From NCBI GenBank assembly GCA_008729055.1, contig SDUX01000001.1:2953206-3017205 (forward strand): DNA of 64,000 nucleotides, in the 5' to 3' direction. The notes under the pieces are model-generated. The model was not told the origin of the DNA. It saw only the letters and a list, made by a program, of their open reading frames with translations, and searched no databases. This stretch comes from Pyropia haitanensis. Lineage: Eukaryota; Rhodophyta; Bangiophyceae; Bangiales; Bangiaceae. This document shows positions 9,618 to 19,394 of the stretch, piece by piece (positions within the stretch are counted from its first letter, which is position 1; each line of letters starts with the position of its first letter). A program made the position numbers and the translations under genes.

Positions 9618-11564
9618 TGAGGGTGTGGGGGGGGGGAGCTGCCGCGGTGGTGGGGGCGGTGGGCACGGGCCGCAGTGGGGGGGCGGCCAGGCACGGGTTT
9701 AGGGGCGCGGTGCGGAGTGGTCAAGAGAGGAGGAGCAGAGGACGGGGGCCGCGGCGGGAGACAAACGACGTCTCCTGTTGAGTTCTCTTTTCGGGACAGA
9801 CGGGCGAGGCGAAGGCCAGGCGGTGCCGTTGCGTCGTGCACGGTGGCGATGGTGGGCGAAGGGGGGTGTCGGGGGTGTCGGGGGTGGTGGGGGAGAGGCG
9901 GTCGGCAGTACCGTTGGACGGGTGGCGTCCGCGTTGGTCCGTTTCTTCCTCTTCCCCCGCCCGTTTCTGAGGCAGCACCGGAGGCAGGGGAGCACGGCCG
10001 CCGAGATTGGGTGGAGTCATTGTTGACTCTGCAGTGCTGCTGAGAAGATGGGGATATGCTGTATCAAGCATCGTTGCCTCTGCCTTGCCCACGACTACCT
10101 GCAGCCGGTCTGCTCGACTGCTTTCGTGCGTGCCAACAGTGCTTGTATGGCAGCAGTCGGGTAAGCCCTGCCTCTTCACCCGGTCGAGCGGGCCTCACCT
10201 GGCGAGGAGGCGAGGTGCCGCCAATTGTTGGCCATGATTGCGAAATTGCTGCGTCAGCAGCCTGCCGGCACGCACCGCACCACGACTACCGGGACCGCAC
10301 GATGCTCAGACGGCGGACCCCACACCCAGTCGGAAGGCGGCGGTCGGAGGGCCCCAGCGCGGAGGTGGGGGAGGGGCTCCGCCCGGCGTGGTGGCTAGGA
10401 CTCGGATAGCCCTTGGCGCAAGCGCTGCAGGGATGCAGCCATTCATGTTGTACTGTACTGTGCTGGACGGATGGCTAGCCTAGCGTCCACCGTCGAGATT
10501 TTGCCACATACCCCGCCCGTCTACTGCAGCGCAGGGGCCCCGGCCGCCTCCCCTCCCGCGCGGTTGCACGGGCACGCTGTCGAGCTCGCGCTGCTGCGGA
10601 CAAGGCACACCCGCGCGTGCGCGGCCGAGGGGGAGAACGCCGGATCCTTCCGACAGCCTCCAAAGCTCCCAGGCACCGGCGGCAGAAGGAGTGCCCTCCC
10701 GAGGCGTCTTCCACCCCGCCTGTGAGAAGACAAGACGTGCGCCCAACCTTTGAGCCAGGTCAGCGATGCTCATGCTCGAATACCCCACTCTGTGTGCACA
10801 TGTACAAGGACATAACTCACACCCCCTCCTCGGGCGCGGGGGGCGGGGTCGTGCGTCGTACTCGGTCGTGACAAGGACTGAACAGCACTTGCTGCAGGCA
10901 GAGCGGGGCGGGTGTGTTGGTGCGGCTGGACGGACGGCCAGCCTGGCATCCGCGGTCGAGATTTTCCTGCCTCACCAGTTTTGCCCATCGTAGGGGTGCG
11001 CCCGCTCCGGCCACCCGCGCGGCCGCAGTCGGCGGAGAGGCACACCCGCGCGCGTGCGGCCGGGTGTGCAACCGCTCGCCCCCTCCCTCTGCCATCCGCC
11101 TGGCCGCGGAGGGGCCGCTGGCCCGCAGCAACCTCCTTCCCCCCCCCCTCGAAGATGGCCCCGAAACAGGGGGGAAAGGGCACTACGGTGGGTCCTCACG
11201 GCAGCGAAGGCGTCTGTTGGCCAGCAGGGGCACCACCCCCTCGGGAACGCGCCCTCCCCCAGCCCGTCGCTGCGGGGCGCGCGGGTTCCTCCCTGCCGTG
11301 CCCCCGAGCAGCGACGAGCATAAATACCGCGGAGAGCCGGCGCCACGTCCTCCACGCCGCCGCAACTTGGCGCCGACCCTGCGCCGACACCTCCGGCGTG
11401 ACCCCCCGGGCTCCTGTGGTTCCCCAGCCGCCGCCCTTCTTCTTCGCACACACCAACACTCACTTTGTGGGGCAGCCACGCCCCCACTCTCTCTATTTGG
11501 CAGGGCACCACCTGGAGGGGGTGGGACGCCATCCACTCGTCGCCCACCGGCTGGGGCGCTCCCC
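9618..11564. other. Intergenic region with a diverged duplication
   Basis: No credible gene. Two segments are similar: from about 10462 (GCTGGACGGATGGCTAGCCT...GTCGAGATTTT) and from about 10925 (GCTGGACGGACGGCCAGCCT...GTCGAGATTTT). A second shared block, GGCACACCCGCGCG, lies near 10603 and 11039. They appear to be an old tandem duplication about 440-463 bases apart. The stretch before 11565 is C-rich and is probably the leader of the following gene. Confidence 0.45.
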
Positions 11565-12895
11565 ATGCTCCCCGTGGGTTCAACCATGTGGGGCTGTTGG
11601 GGGTCCTGTGGTGCACCGCCGCCAACGCCGGGGGTGCGCATAGTACCCGCAGCGGCAGCGGCTGTGGCGGTGGCGGTGGCAGTGGTGACATGGTCATGCG
11701 GGGCGATGGCGCTGCCGCTGGCGGCCGACGTGGCCGTACGGCCAGCGACGGCGATGGTGACGGCGGCGGCGGCGACAGCGGCTGCGCCGCTGGTCATTCC
11801 CTTTCCGTCCCCGACGGCCGGCCCGACAGAGGGCCGCTTCCACACCCTCCCCTCGTTGCAGTGCCGAGTGCACCCGGCAGCGTCTGAGGGGGTCTCCCCA
11901 GATTCCGCCACGGTGGTCAACCCGTACGGCCAGGGGGGGACGGGGTGGCTGCTTCGGGCTAACGCGACAGCAAAGCCGGTGGTCATCCTGTACGGCGCCG
12001 GAACGTGCTCGTCGCCACTCAATGATGGATTCCATCTGTCCTATCTGGCGGCCCCTGACCAGATGGGCCAGCAGTGGACATCCATTCCGACCAACACGAC
12101 ATTGCCCTCGGATGGAGACCCGGACGCGGACTATACCTGGGTTGGCAACGCCTTTTTCATGGACATGACCTCAGCGGCTATGCGCGAGCCCGCTTTTGAC
12201 CGCCGGAGGCGGTCTGAGTACTATCAACCCCTTCAGTGCGCAAACGCAACCAGTAAGTCCGGCTTGGTGTGCGAAGAGGAGCTGATTAGACTCTTATCCC
12301 TTCATCGCAACCAGGAGGTGGGAAGAATTGACCGCCAACGTGCCCTGTATGACGTTCTTACAATCGGACGGATGTCACTTGGGATGGTGCTCGACACGCA
12401 CGTTCGGGTCGTCGCCGTCCAAGACATCGTCTCGGGCGCATCGGGAATTGGGGCGGAAGTGCCGATTGTTACGTATACGGGCCAAGACGGAGTCACCCTG
12501 CCCGTCATCGCCGGCGACGCGGCGCTGCTGTCGCTGGGACGAGGCATCATGGCGGACCCGTCTTGGCTGGGCGACTCTTTTCCAGGCAACCTCAGTGCCC
12601 GTGTGCGTCTCTACGAGTGGCACCCTGGGAAGAAGGGACCGTCACGGGAGTGGTCGCTGCGCCATGGGACCGACGCCACCCAATCGTCCTTCTGGCTGCA
12701 GGACGTGGCCAATGTGCTGTGTGCATCCCCGTCATCGTCATTCGTCGCGGACAGCACGTATTGTGACGGAGTGGACCACCGTGACCCGCCGCGGCATGGG
12801 ATTCTCCGCGCGGGGGGGCGCCCCGTGCCTGCCTCTCGTCGGTTCGCCACTGAGCTGCACTCTGGCGAGACGGAGATAGGCATGAAGTGGACATT

Positions 12896-12942
12896 GAGGC
12901 GTTCACAAGAAATCACACTCTTGCACAAGAAATCACATCTGG
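12896..12942 (+). repeat. Left terminal inverted repeat
   Basis: Matches the reverse complement of 14868-14914 at 46 of 47 positions. It contains the 14-mer CACAAGAAATCACA at 12904 and again at 12924. Confidence 0.92.
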
Positions 12943-13018
12943 TGAGCCAGGGATCATCCATCCAGCCGGCCAATCAATCACAGCAAAGCCCACTCGTGTG
13001 ATACAACCTACAACCTAC

Positions 13019-14770
13019 CTACTCGGTGGAGCCGGACGTGCTGCTTCCCGCACTGCCTTCACTGTCGCTCTCCCCCCCCCCCATGTCCGGTCCAGGGCAC
13101 TCCTTGACATGCTCGGCGATCAACAGAGCCGCCTGCAGTAGCTTGGAGCACGTTGGGCAAACCCAAAATGCGTTACACACGCACCCCGCCCATGCCTTGC
13201 CGCCGCGATGCACCTTGTTGGTGCACACTCGACAACGGAGAAGCTCCCGAGCTGCCACCTTGTCCGCCCGGGCGCGCTCTTTCTCGACCTTCTTCCTCGC
13301 CCGCTCTGAGCGCTTGAGCTCTTTGTCTGCTTGTTCCTTGGCCGCCTCTTCCATCATCAGCCGGTCCTTGTTGACGAGGGAGAAGGGGGAGTGCAGCTCA
13401 CCGCGCTGGACCACCGCCCGGCCGCCGATGACGCCCTCCGCCTTGCCGTCAACTCGCTCCTGGGCCGCCTGGATCACCTCGGCGGCAGCGTTGCGCGCGG
13501 CCTCCACCGGCGTCTCCCAGGCGTCAAGCAACCCAAGGTTGAAGCGCGCGTTGACTTGCATTTTCTCAGCATCAAACGGCCACACGCCGCACTGTGCAAA
13601 CGCGCCGCGGATGGCTGCGGGGTTGAACGCGCGGCGCTCCGCCTCGTAGGCAGACAACAAGAGGGTGTCCCTCGTGCTCGTGTTGGTCAATATGGCGTCC
13701 ATCATTGCCGCCTCGTTGCGGTGCGTCTTGTCCGCCTGGAGGGTGCCAAACGGGGAGGCGTCTAGCGGCTGGAGGAAGTGGGACGAGTTCTTAGGAAGCG
13801 AGAACAGGTAGAGCCCCAGCCCCAGGGCAAACTCCACAGTGTCGGCCCGGCGGTGAGCGGCCAGCTGATCCCCGAACAAAAGCGCCGGGATACCCGGGTT
13901 ACGGGTGAACCACTCCTCGGCGAACTTGGACAACACCACCTTAAACGTCTCCGTGTCCAGGTAGCCCGTGTCGTTCCAACAGTAAAACCGCGGCCAAGAC
14001 CCACGCGTGCGGCTCGGAGCCTTCTCCATGACAAAGTTCACTGCGGCATTGGAAGACTCGCCAAACCGCGCCTTGAGGATGTATACGCTCAGCAACACCC
14101 CCCCATTGGCGCTCACAAACGGGAGTAGCGTCGCCACGGTGTTATGGCGAGTGGAGCGCACGTTTGCCCGCTGCTTGACGGACGCCTCCACGCGTTGCAG
14201 CGTCATGTTCCCGGCGCGCTGCACCACCCGAGTCTCGTCAAAGTTGAACACCGCGTGGTCCGGGAAGTGGTAGTGCTTGAGAAAGTCCTGGAGCTCCTCA
14301 CAGAACTGCACCACTCCCGCAAAGACCCCAGGACCCGCGCGCTTGTCCGCCAGTGCCTTACAGGCCCGCTTACTCAGTTCACTCCTGTGCCGGCGGACGA
14401 AGCGGGGCACCCACATGCGGGAAACCTTGACCCCAAACTTCCGCTGCACCAGCTGCTGCATCTGCGCGATACTCAGCGGAACGTTGTTTAGGCTGAACGC
14501 CTGGGCCACCCCCACCAGGATGACCTCCTGCTCGGCTGTCAGCTTACTCAGGGCGTGGCCAGAGGGGGGGTCGCGGCGGAAGCGGTAGTAGGCGACGCGT
14601 ACCGCGTCGGGGTTGTTGCCCGTCTGCTGCGCCACATGCTTGAACGCCTCCGCCAGGGTGTCGAAGCCGTCCTTGACGTCCTCGAGAAGGTCTAGCACGT
14701 CGGTCGTCACCATGGTGGCCGGTCGTAGGACACTGGCGTCGCCCAGGATGCCAGCCAGCGAGCGGGGCAT
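13019..14770 (-). CDS. DDE_1 superfamily transposase
   Basis: A 583-residue transposase on the strand opposite the host gene. The N-terminal 130 residues are helical and include an HTH-like region around VSRMWVPRFVRRHRSELS, resembling the CENP-B/pogo DNA-binding region. The DDE_1 catalytic core follows: FNFDETRVVQR (Asp178), LLFGDQLAAHRR (Asp301) and LPKNSSHFLQPLDASPFG (Asp337). The last two aspartates have 35 residues between them, as in pogo-type DDxD enzymes. The C-terminus has a charged coiled-coil stretch (KELKRSERARKKVEKERARA) and a Cys-rich putative zinc finger beginning CRVCTNKVHRGGKAWAGCVC. The frame is uninterrupted and all three acidic residues are present, so the protein may be active. 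A second in-frame ATG (residue 20) is an alternative start. Confidence 0.9.
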   Translation of the reverse strand: MPRSLAGILGDASVLRPATMVTTDVLDLLEDVKDGFDTLAEAFKHVAQQTGNNPDAVRVAYYRFRRDPPSGHALSKLTAEQEVILVGVAQAFSLNNVPLSIAQMQQLVQRKFGVKVSRMWVPRFVRRHRSELSKRACKALADKRAGPGVFAGVVQFCEELQDFLKHYHFPDHAVFNFDETRVVQRAGNMTLQRVEASVKQRANVRSTRHNTVATLLPFVSANGGVLLSVYILKARFGESSNAAVNFVMEKAPSRTRGSWPRFYCWNDTGYLDTETFKVVLSKFAEEWFTRNPGIPALLFGDQLAAHRRADTVEFALGLGLYLFSLPKNSSHFLQPLDASPFGTLQADKTHRNEAAMMDAILTNTSTRDTLLLSAYEAERRAFNPAAIRGAFAQCGVWPFDAEKMQVNARFNLGLLDAWETPVEAARNAAAEVIQAAQERVDGKAEGVIGGRAVVQRGELHSPFSLVNKDRLMMEEAAKEQADKELKRSERARKKVEKERARADKVAARELLRCRVCTNKVHRGGKAWAGCVCNAFWVCPTCSKLLQAALLIAEHVKECPGPDMGGGESDSEGSAGSSTSGSTE

Positions 14771-14867
14771 TGCGGCGGTGGGTGCCCGCCCAAATAATCA
14801 CGGCACAGGCGGTTGCAGTGATTGATTGGCGCCAGAAAAAGGGCGGGCTCTCGCGTTGGCGGGAATG

Positions 14868-14914
14868 CCAGATGTGATTTCTTGTGCAAAAGTGTGATTT
14901 CTTGTGAACGCCTC
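14868..14914 (-). repeat. Right terminal inverted repeat
   Basis: Inverted copy of the left terminus, with the paired 14-mer as TGTGATTTCTTGTG at 14873 and 14893. It ends CGCCTC directly before the ATT duplication. Confidence 0.92.
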
Positions 14915-15728
14915 ATTGTTGCATCGAAATCAGGCCGTGGTGGCGGAATCTTGCCCTCCTGGCGACGCTCGTGCAACGGTGAAGCGCCCTCTGTGGCTGC
15001 TGGGACGCGGTGATCGAGAGCTCCACACAACCGGGCCTGCCGGGGGGGCAGAGGTGGACCTGGCTCGGAGACTGTCCTCGTGCGCCTATAACGGCTCGCG
15101 GAATGACGTGAGGTTGCCTGGACAGGAATTTGATGCCCTCGCCCTGACGGCTGAGATGTCCCAGCGCTACCGCCGCGACATCCTGCAGGTGGACCCCCCC
15201 AAGGAGCCCATCTCCGATACAGAGTTTTTGCTGGCCATTTTGGTGCTCGTGCCGGAAGTCGTCGGCATTGCGGTACTGCTGCTGCAGCCGCGGAGCCAGC
15301 TCCAGCGGCCTCGGTCCCGGTGGTACTGGCGGGAAGCTTTGGCACTGGTGCTTACGGGGGCCGCCGCCGTCACCACGCTCATTGGCGTGTGGTACATTGA
15401 CCGGCAGGAGCGCGAAGGCCATGAGTGGCGCGCCGCCGTGGTGCGGTACAGCAGGCGCATCCCTGCCGACGAGGAGGAGGAGATGACGACCAACGTAAGA
15501 GATATCGACTACAGTGGCCGCACCGTCTTCGACAACGAGACGCTGATCCTTGTCGCCCGCCTGGGCTACCGCCCCCACCTGACCCGCCGCCTGTCTGTCA
15601 GCTTCACTATCGTCTTTATAATTCTGTCGTTGGCGGTGGCGGGGAAGAAGGCGGCCGCAGAGCGGGAGCGGCGGCGGGCGGCTGCCGACGACGGGGGCGT
15701 CGTCGGCGGTGGCGGCGGCCGACGCGGG

Positions 15729-16090
15729 GCTGACCGCACCTTCCCCCGTTGGTGGCCGTGGCGGCTCCGCGCGGCGGCGGCTGCCGACGGGGGGGGTGAC
15801 CCGGCGGCCGCCGCCGCCGGCCACCAGGACACGGACACGGACACGGACGCGGACGCTGACGCCACCGGCGGGGCCGCCACTGGCGGTGGCTACGCTCGGG
15901 CCACCCGCCTCCGCGGCGCCCGCTGCCGCGCCCTCCGCCGCCGGTGGCCGTGGCGGCCCCGCGCGGCGGCGGTGGCTGCGGCGGCGGCCGCCGACGCGGG
16001 GGGTGAACCGGTCGTCCTGGCCAAGGGCGACCGGCAAAACACGGACACGGACACGGATACGGACGCCAGCGGCGGGGGCGGCGGCGGCGG
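15729..16090 (+). repeat. Coding tandem duplication in tail of split gene
   Basis: Two diverged copies of about 200 bases encode RWWPWRLRAAAAADGGGD...DTDTDTDADADA and RRWPWRPRAAAVAAAAAADA...NTDTDTDTDASG. Each copy joins an Arg/Ala segment to an Asp-Thr run, so the tail of the host protein grew by duplication. Confidence 0.55.
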
Positions 16091-16127
16091 CGGCGGCGGC
16101 GGGGTTGGCACGCCAAAGGAAGTGTAA

Positions 16128-16724
16128 ACCATCCTCTGGGGCGCGCAGCACCCACCCCCCGCGGGTCCGCAGCGTGCAGCGCCGACGCCGCCCCCGCCCT
16201 CGACTCGCTCGCCCGCCGGGCGGGCGGTGGCGGCGGCGGCGGACTGCAGTGGGCGGCGGCGGCAGCGGCAGCGGCGGGGGTGGCGGGCCGGCGGATGGTG
16301 GCAGCGGCGGTCGCGGGGACAACGGGCCCGCCGTCGGCAACGACGGCGGCGGCCGCGGCGGGCTGCGCGACGGTGACGGCGGCTGCGGCGGGTTGGCCGA
16401 CGGTGACGGCCGTGGAGGGGAGGACGCCGGCGTTGGGGGCGGGCCGCCCGCCGCGGCCGACGGGGCGGCGGGGAGGGGCAGTGGCGCTTGATGACGACCG
16501 CGGCGGCGATGCGCCCGCCGACGGGGCTCCCTTGGACGGTACGGCCGGCGTCCAACGTTTGGTGAGGGGGGGGGGGGGGCGCCTGCTTGGCGGTCCCGAC
16601 GGGATCCTCGCTTCAGAGTGCGCCCGCAGAGAGGGAAAGAGCTGCCTGCCTCGGAGGAGGGGGGGGGGGGAAGATACGGCGCGGGGGGCGGGGATGCGTG
16701 GCTGGGCCATTGTGACTTGAACGT
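16128..16724. other. Convergent intergenic region
   Basis: Lies between the 3' ends of the split membrane-protein gene and the DUF455 gene. It is GGC/GCG-rich with a G11 run near 16565 and a G9 run near 16660. Frames here are Ala/Gly/Arg low complexity and no gene is supported. Confidence 0.45.
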
Positions 16725-17910
16725 TCATTCTTCCTGTAAACGGCTGTGGGACCCAGCCGCCGCGGCGTCGGCGGCGTCGGCGGCGTCGGCGGCAGCGGCG
16801 GCGGCGGCGGCAGCGGCGGCGGCGCGCCCCTCGCGGCGCGCGCGGACCTCGCGCCCCATCGCCTCACTCACCGGCAGGTACCAGTCCTCGCTCAGCCCCG
16901 CCGCGTCACGCGCGGCGGTATTAAACGGCGGCGCGAGCGCGCCCGCGTTGGCGTGACGCAGGGCGAGGTCGTGGAACCGCGCCTGCGGCGACGCCGGCCC
17001 GCGGCCGACGCCCGCGGCGACGGCCCACACAAACCAGCGGACGCCCGCGGCAACGTGCGGCACCTCCTCGGCCGAGATGGCGAGGACGAGCGCCGCCGAC
17101 TCGGCGGCGCCGCCGCCGCGGAGGCGGTCGGCCAGGCGGGGCCCGGCGTCGAGGCCGCGCGCTTCTTGGACGAGCTGCCCCAGCGCGAGGCGGGCGGCCA
17201 GGTCGGACCGCGTCGCGTCGGCCGACGCCCACACCAGCCCGTGGGCGGGGAGGTCCCCGTAGCGGACGCCGAGGGCGGCCAGCCGGTCCGCCAGCCACCC
17301 ATAGTGCCGCGCCTCGTCCGCGGCGATGCGCACAAAGTCGAGGACAAACGCCCGCGGCGGCGGCGGGGTGGTCGTCGCGGCGAACCGCGCGAGCGTGTCG
17401 AGCGCCAGGTCGATCGCGTTGAGCTCCACGTGCGCGAGCGCGTGCAGCGCAAACACCTCGGCGCTGACGCCGCTCTCTTTGGCCGACGGCGGGTGCGCGA
17501 CGATGGCGGGCGCGGGCGGGCGGGCGGGCGCGTCGGGGGGGGGGTGTCCCCGACCGCCAGGGGGGGGGTCCCCGCGGGAGGGGTGACCACCGCTTGGAAG
17601 AGGGCGGTGGCGAGGCGCGCCTTTTCCCGCGGCGCCGCCGTGCGTAGGATGTCCACCGCGAGGGAGGTGATGGTGGGGGGGGTGGGGGGGGGGGAGGCGC
17701 CGTCCGCCGCCGCCGCCGCCGCCGCTGTAGCCGCCGCCGCCGCTGCCGCCGTCGTGGTGGCGGCCATGGACACCCCAGCGGGTGCGACACTGGCCGCGGC
17801 GCCCGCCGGGGCGGCCGCACCGGCCATGGCGGCCGCCCGCGCGGCGGCGCCGCGGCGGCCAGCGACGGGGGCGGCCGACAAGGCGCGGGCAGACGGCCAC
17901 ACGGCAGACG

Positions 17911-17962
<52 letters not shown>

Positions 17963-18049
17963 GGCGGCGCCGCGGCGGACGCAGGCGGGGCGCCGCGCCA
18001 GGCACGTCCAGACGGCGGCAAAGGCGGTGGTGGTGGCGGCCGCGGTCAT
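16725..18049 (-). CDS. DUF455 ferritin-like (MiaE-related) protein, one frame change
   Basis: COG2833/DUF455 family, helical ferritin-like proteins related to the tRNA hydroxylase MiaE; their reaction is not established. Diagnostic segments are the N-terminal TITSLAVDILRTAAPREKAR, then HALAHVELNAIDLALDTLAR, RIAADEARHYGWLADRLAAL, GVRYGDLPAHGLVWASA, QEARGLDAGPRLADRL, AEEVPHVAAGVRWF and PPFNTAARDAAGLSEDWYLP. The Glu and His residues of HxELxAI, DEARH and EEVPH are candidate metal ligands. The N-terminal and central parts lie in different frames that meet at a run of ten G (17535-17544 on the plus strand), next to RPPARPRPP. An indel there is the simplest explanation. The start at 18049 gives a basic, Ala/Thr-rich leader (MTAAATTTAFAAVWTCLARR) that looks like an organelle transit peptide. 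Confidence 0.8.
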
Positions 18050-18554
18050 TGGAAGGGCAGCCACCTTGACAGGAGGGGGGGGGGACGGACTACCGCGACG
18101 CACGCGTCCGATACGGCCGGTAGGGAAGGGGAAGGGGAGGGGCGGGGGGCGAGCAGGGCAGCGGGGGGGGAGGGGGGCGACGGCGCAACGGAGGGCGACG
18201 TCGGTGTCGTCCGAAGGCTCGATCACCGGTGAATGCGGCAGGTTTCGTGGGCGGGTGGCCCCGCCGGCGCTCCAAGGCGCCCTTGACGAGGAAAACTAGC
18301 CGAAAAAAGAAGGAGGACGCCCGGCGTGTGTCCTCGGGGTAAAGTTCCAACATGCAACGTGTCAGACTTTTCCCACTGTACGGTGAGACGGTGCGGATCG
18401 GCAACGACACAGCCGCGGCCAAGCACACGAGCGGGTGGCGCGGGACGAGGCGCTCCCGTTCCAGAGGCGGCTGGCACCCCCCCCCCAACGCCGCCGCCGT
18501 CCCCCCCCCCCCCCCCCCCCTCCCCTTCCTGTCTTCCCCCGCTGCGCCCTCACC
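18050..18554. other. Divergent promoter region, DUF455 / hydrolase
   Basis: 505 bases between divergent start codons. A G-run at 18075-18083 becomes a C-run about 25 bases before the minus-strand start, and C-rich tracts at 18475-18530 end about 25 bases before the plus-strand start. The centre around 18250-18400 is less GC-rich and probably holds both promoters. Confidence 0.45.
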
Positions 18555-19143
18555 ATGGGCCGCCGCCGCCGCCGCCGCCGCACCGCCACCGCCGCCCTCA
18601 CCGCCGCCGCGGCGGCAGTGGCGGCCGCCGCCGCCGCGGCGGCCGCCACCGACGGGCGGCGGCTCAGCCGCGCCGCCTACGCGGCGCTGCCGGCCGACGC
18701 GGCGGCGGCGGCGGCGGCGGCGACGGCGGCGGCGGCGTGCCGCCCGCCCGCCACGCCCACGGCGGCGGGGACCCCCCCCCCGCCACCCCGCCACGCCCGT
18801 GGCCGCCCGACGCGCCGCCCGTGCTGCTCGTCCCGTCGTGGGGCGCGACGCCGCTGGCCGCCGCCGCCGCCCGCGGCGGGCCGCCGCGGCCCCTCCACCC
18901 GACCACCCCGCGTACCGTCGGTGCCTGGGCCGCCGCCGCCGCCGTCGCCCCCGGCGGGGACGGCGTGTCGCTGCCGACCGGGCTGCTGCCGGCAGCCGCC
19001 ACGGCGGCGGTCGCGTGGGGGGGGCCCGCCGCGTGCGTGCCGCCGCCCGTCAGCCGCGTCGGGCGGTGTGTGGTCGCCGCGCGCCGCGGGGGGGGCGCCG
19101 CGCTCGTCGCCCGCCTCGCCGCCGCCGCCGACGCCGCCACCAC

Positions 19144-19179
<36 letters not shown>

Positions 19180-19363
19180 GGTGGGGGGGAGGGGTGCTGC
19201 CGCCGGGGGGGGGGGGGGGGGGGGGGGGGGAGGCCGCGTCGGCGTCCTGGGGTGGGACTGGCGGCGGCCGGCGGGGGAGGCGCTGTCGCCGGCGGCGCTG
19301 CTGGCGGCGGCGGCGGAGCTTGCCGAGCGGGACGGCGGCAGCCGCAGCAGCAGCAGCGGCGGT

Positions 19364-19394
<31 letters not shown>

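Larger units (their letters stand above)
12896..14914. mobile_element. DDE (pogo/CENP-B-like) DNA transposon, apparently intact
   Basis: A 2,019-base element bounded by 47-base terminal inverted repeats (12896-12942 and 14868-14914) with one mismatch at 12920. The repeats begin GAGGCGTTCACAAGAAATCA. The flanking trinucleotide ATT is present at 12893-12895 and 14915-14917, read as a 3-base target duplication. Within each terminus the 14-mer CACAAGAAATCACA occurs twice at 20-base spacing, as expected for transposase binding sites. A second inverted pair, GCCAATCAATCAC, lies subterminally at 12969-12981 and 14818-14830. The single gene inside is an uninterrupted transposase on the minus strand. 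Near-identical ends and an intact gene suggest a recent insertion. Confidence 0.92.
11565..16127 (+). pseudogene. Large membrane protein gene split by a DNA transposon
   Basis: Two coding halves, 11565-12895 and 14918-16127, are separated by a complete transposon and one target duplication. Taken as joined, their lengths sum to 2541 bases, exactly 847 codons, with no internal stop. The frame enters the element after the second base of codon 444 and resumes with the third. The N-terminus starts with a hydrophobic signal or anchor (a later ATG at 11586 is possible). A Cys-containing, N-glycosylation-rich lumenal or extracellular region of about 500 residues follows (for example WLLRANATAKPVVILYGAG). 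Three membrane helices lie at about residues 546-566, 583-605 and 669-689. The C-terminus is an Arg/Ala/Gly-rich tail with two acidic Asp-Thr runs. I do not recognise the family. The transposon carries stops in this frame, so this allele should yield only the first half unless the element is excised. Confidence 0.7.

Noticed and set aside
12893..14917. TA target duplication typical of pogo elements
   Set aside because: No TA flanks the inverted repeats; only ATT is shared and only it restores the host frame.
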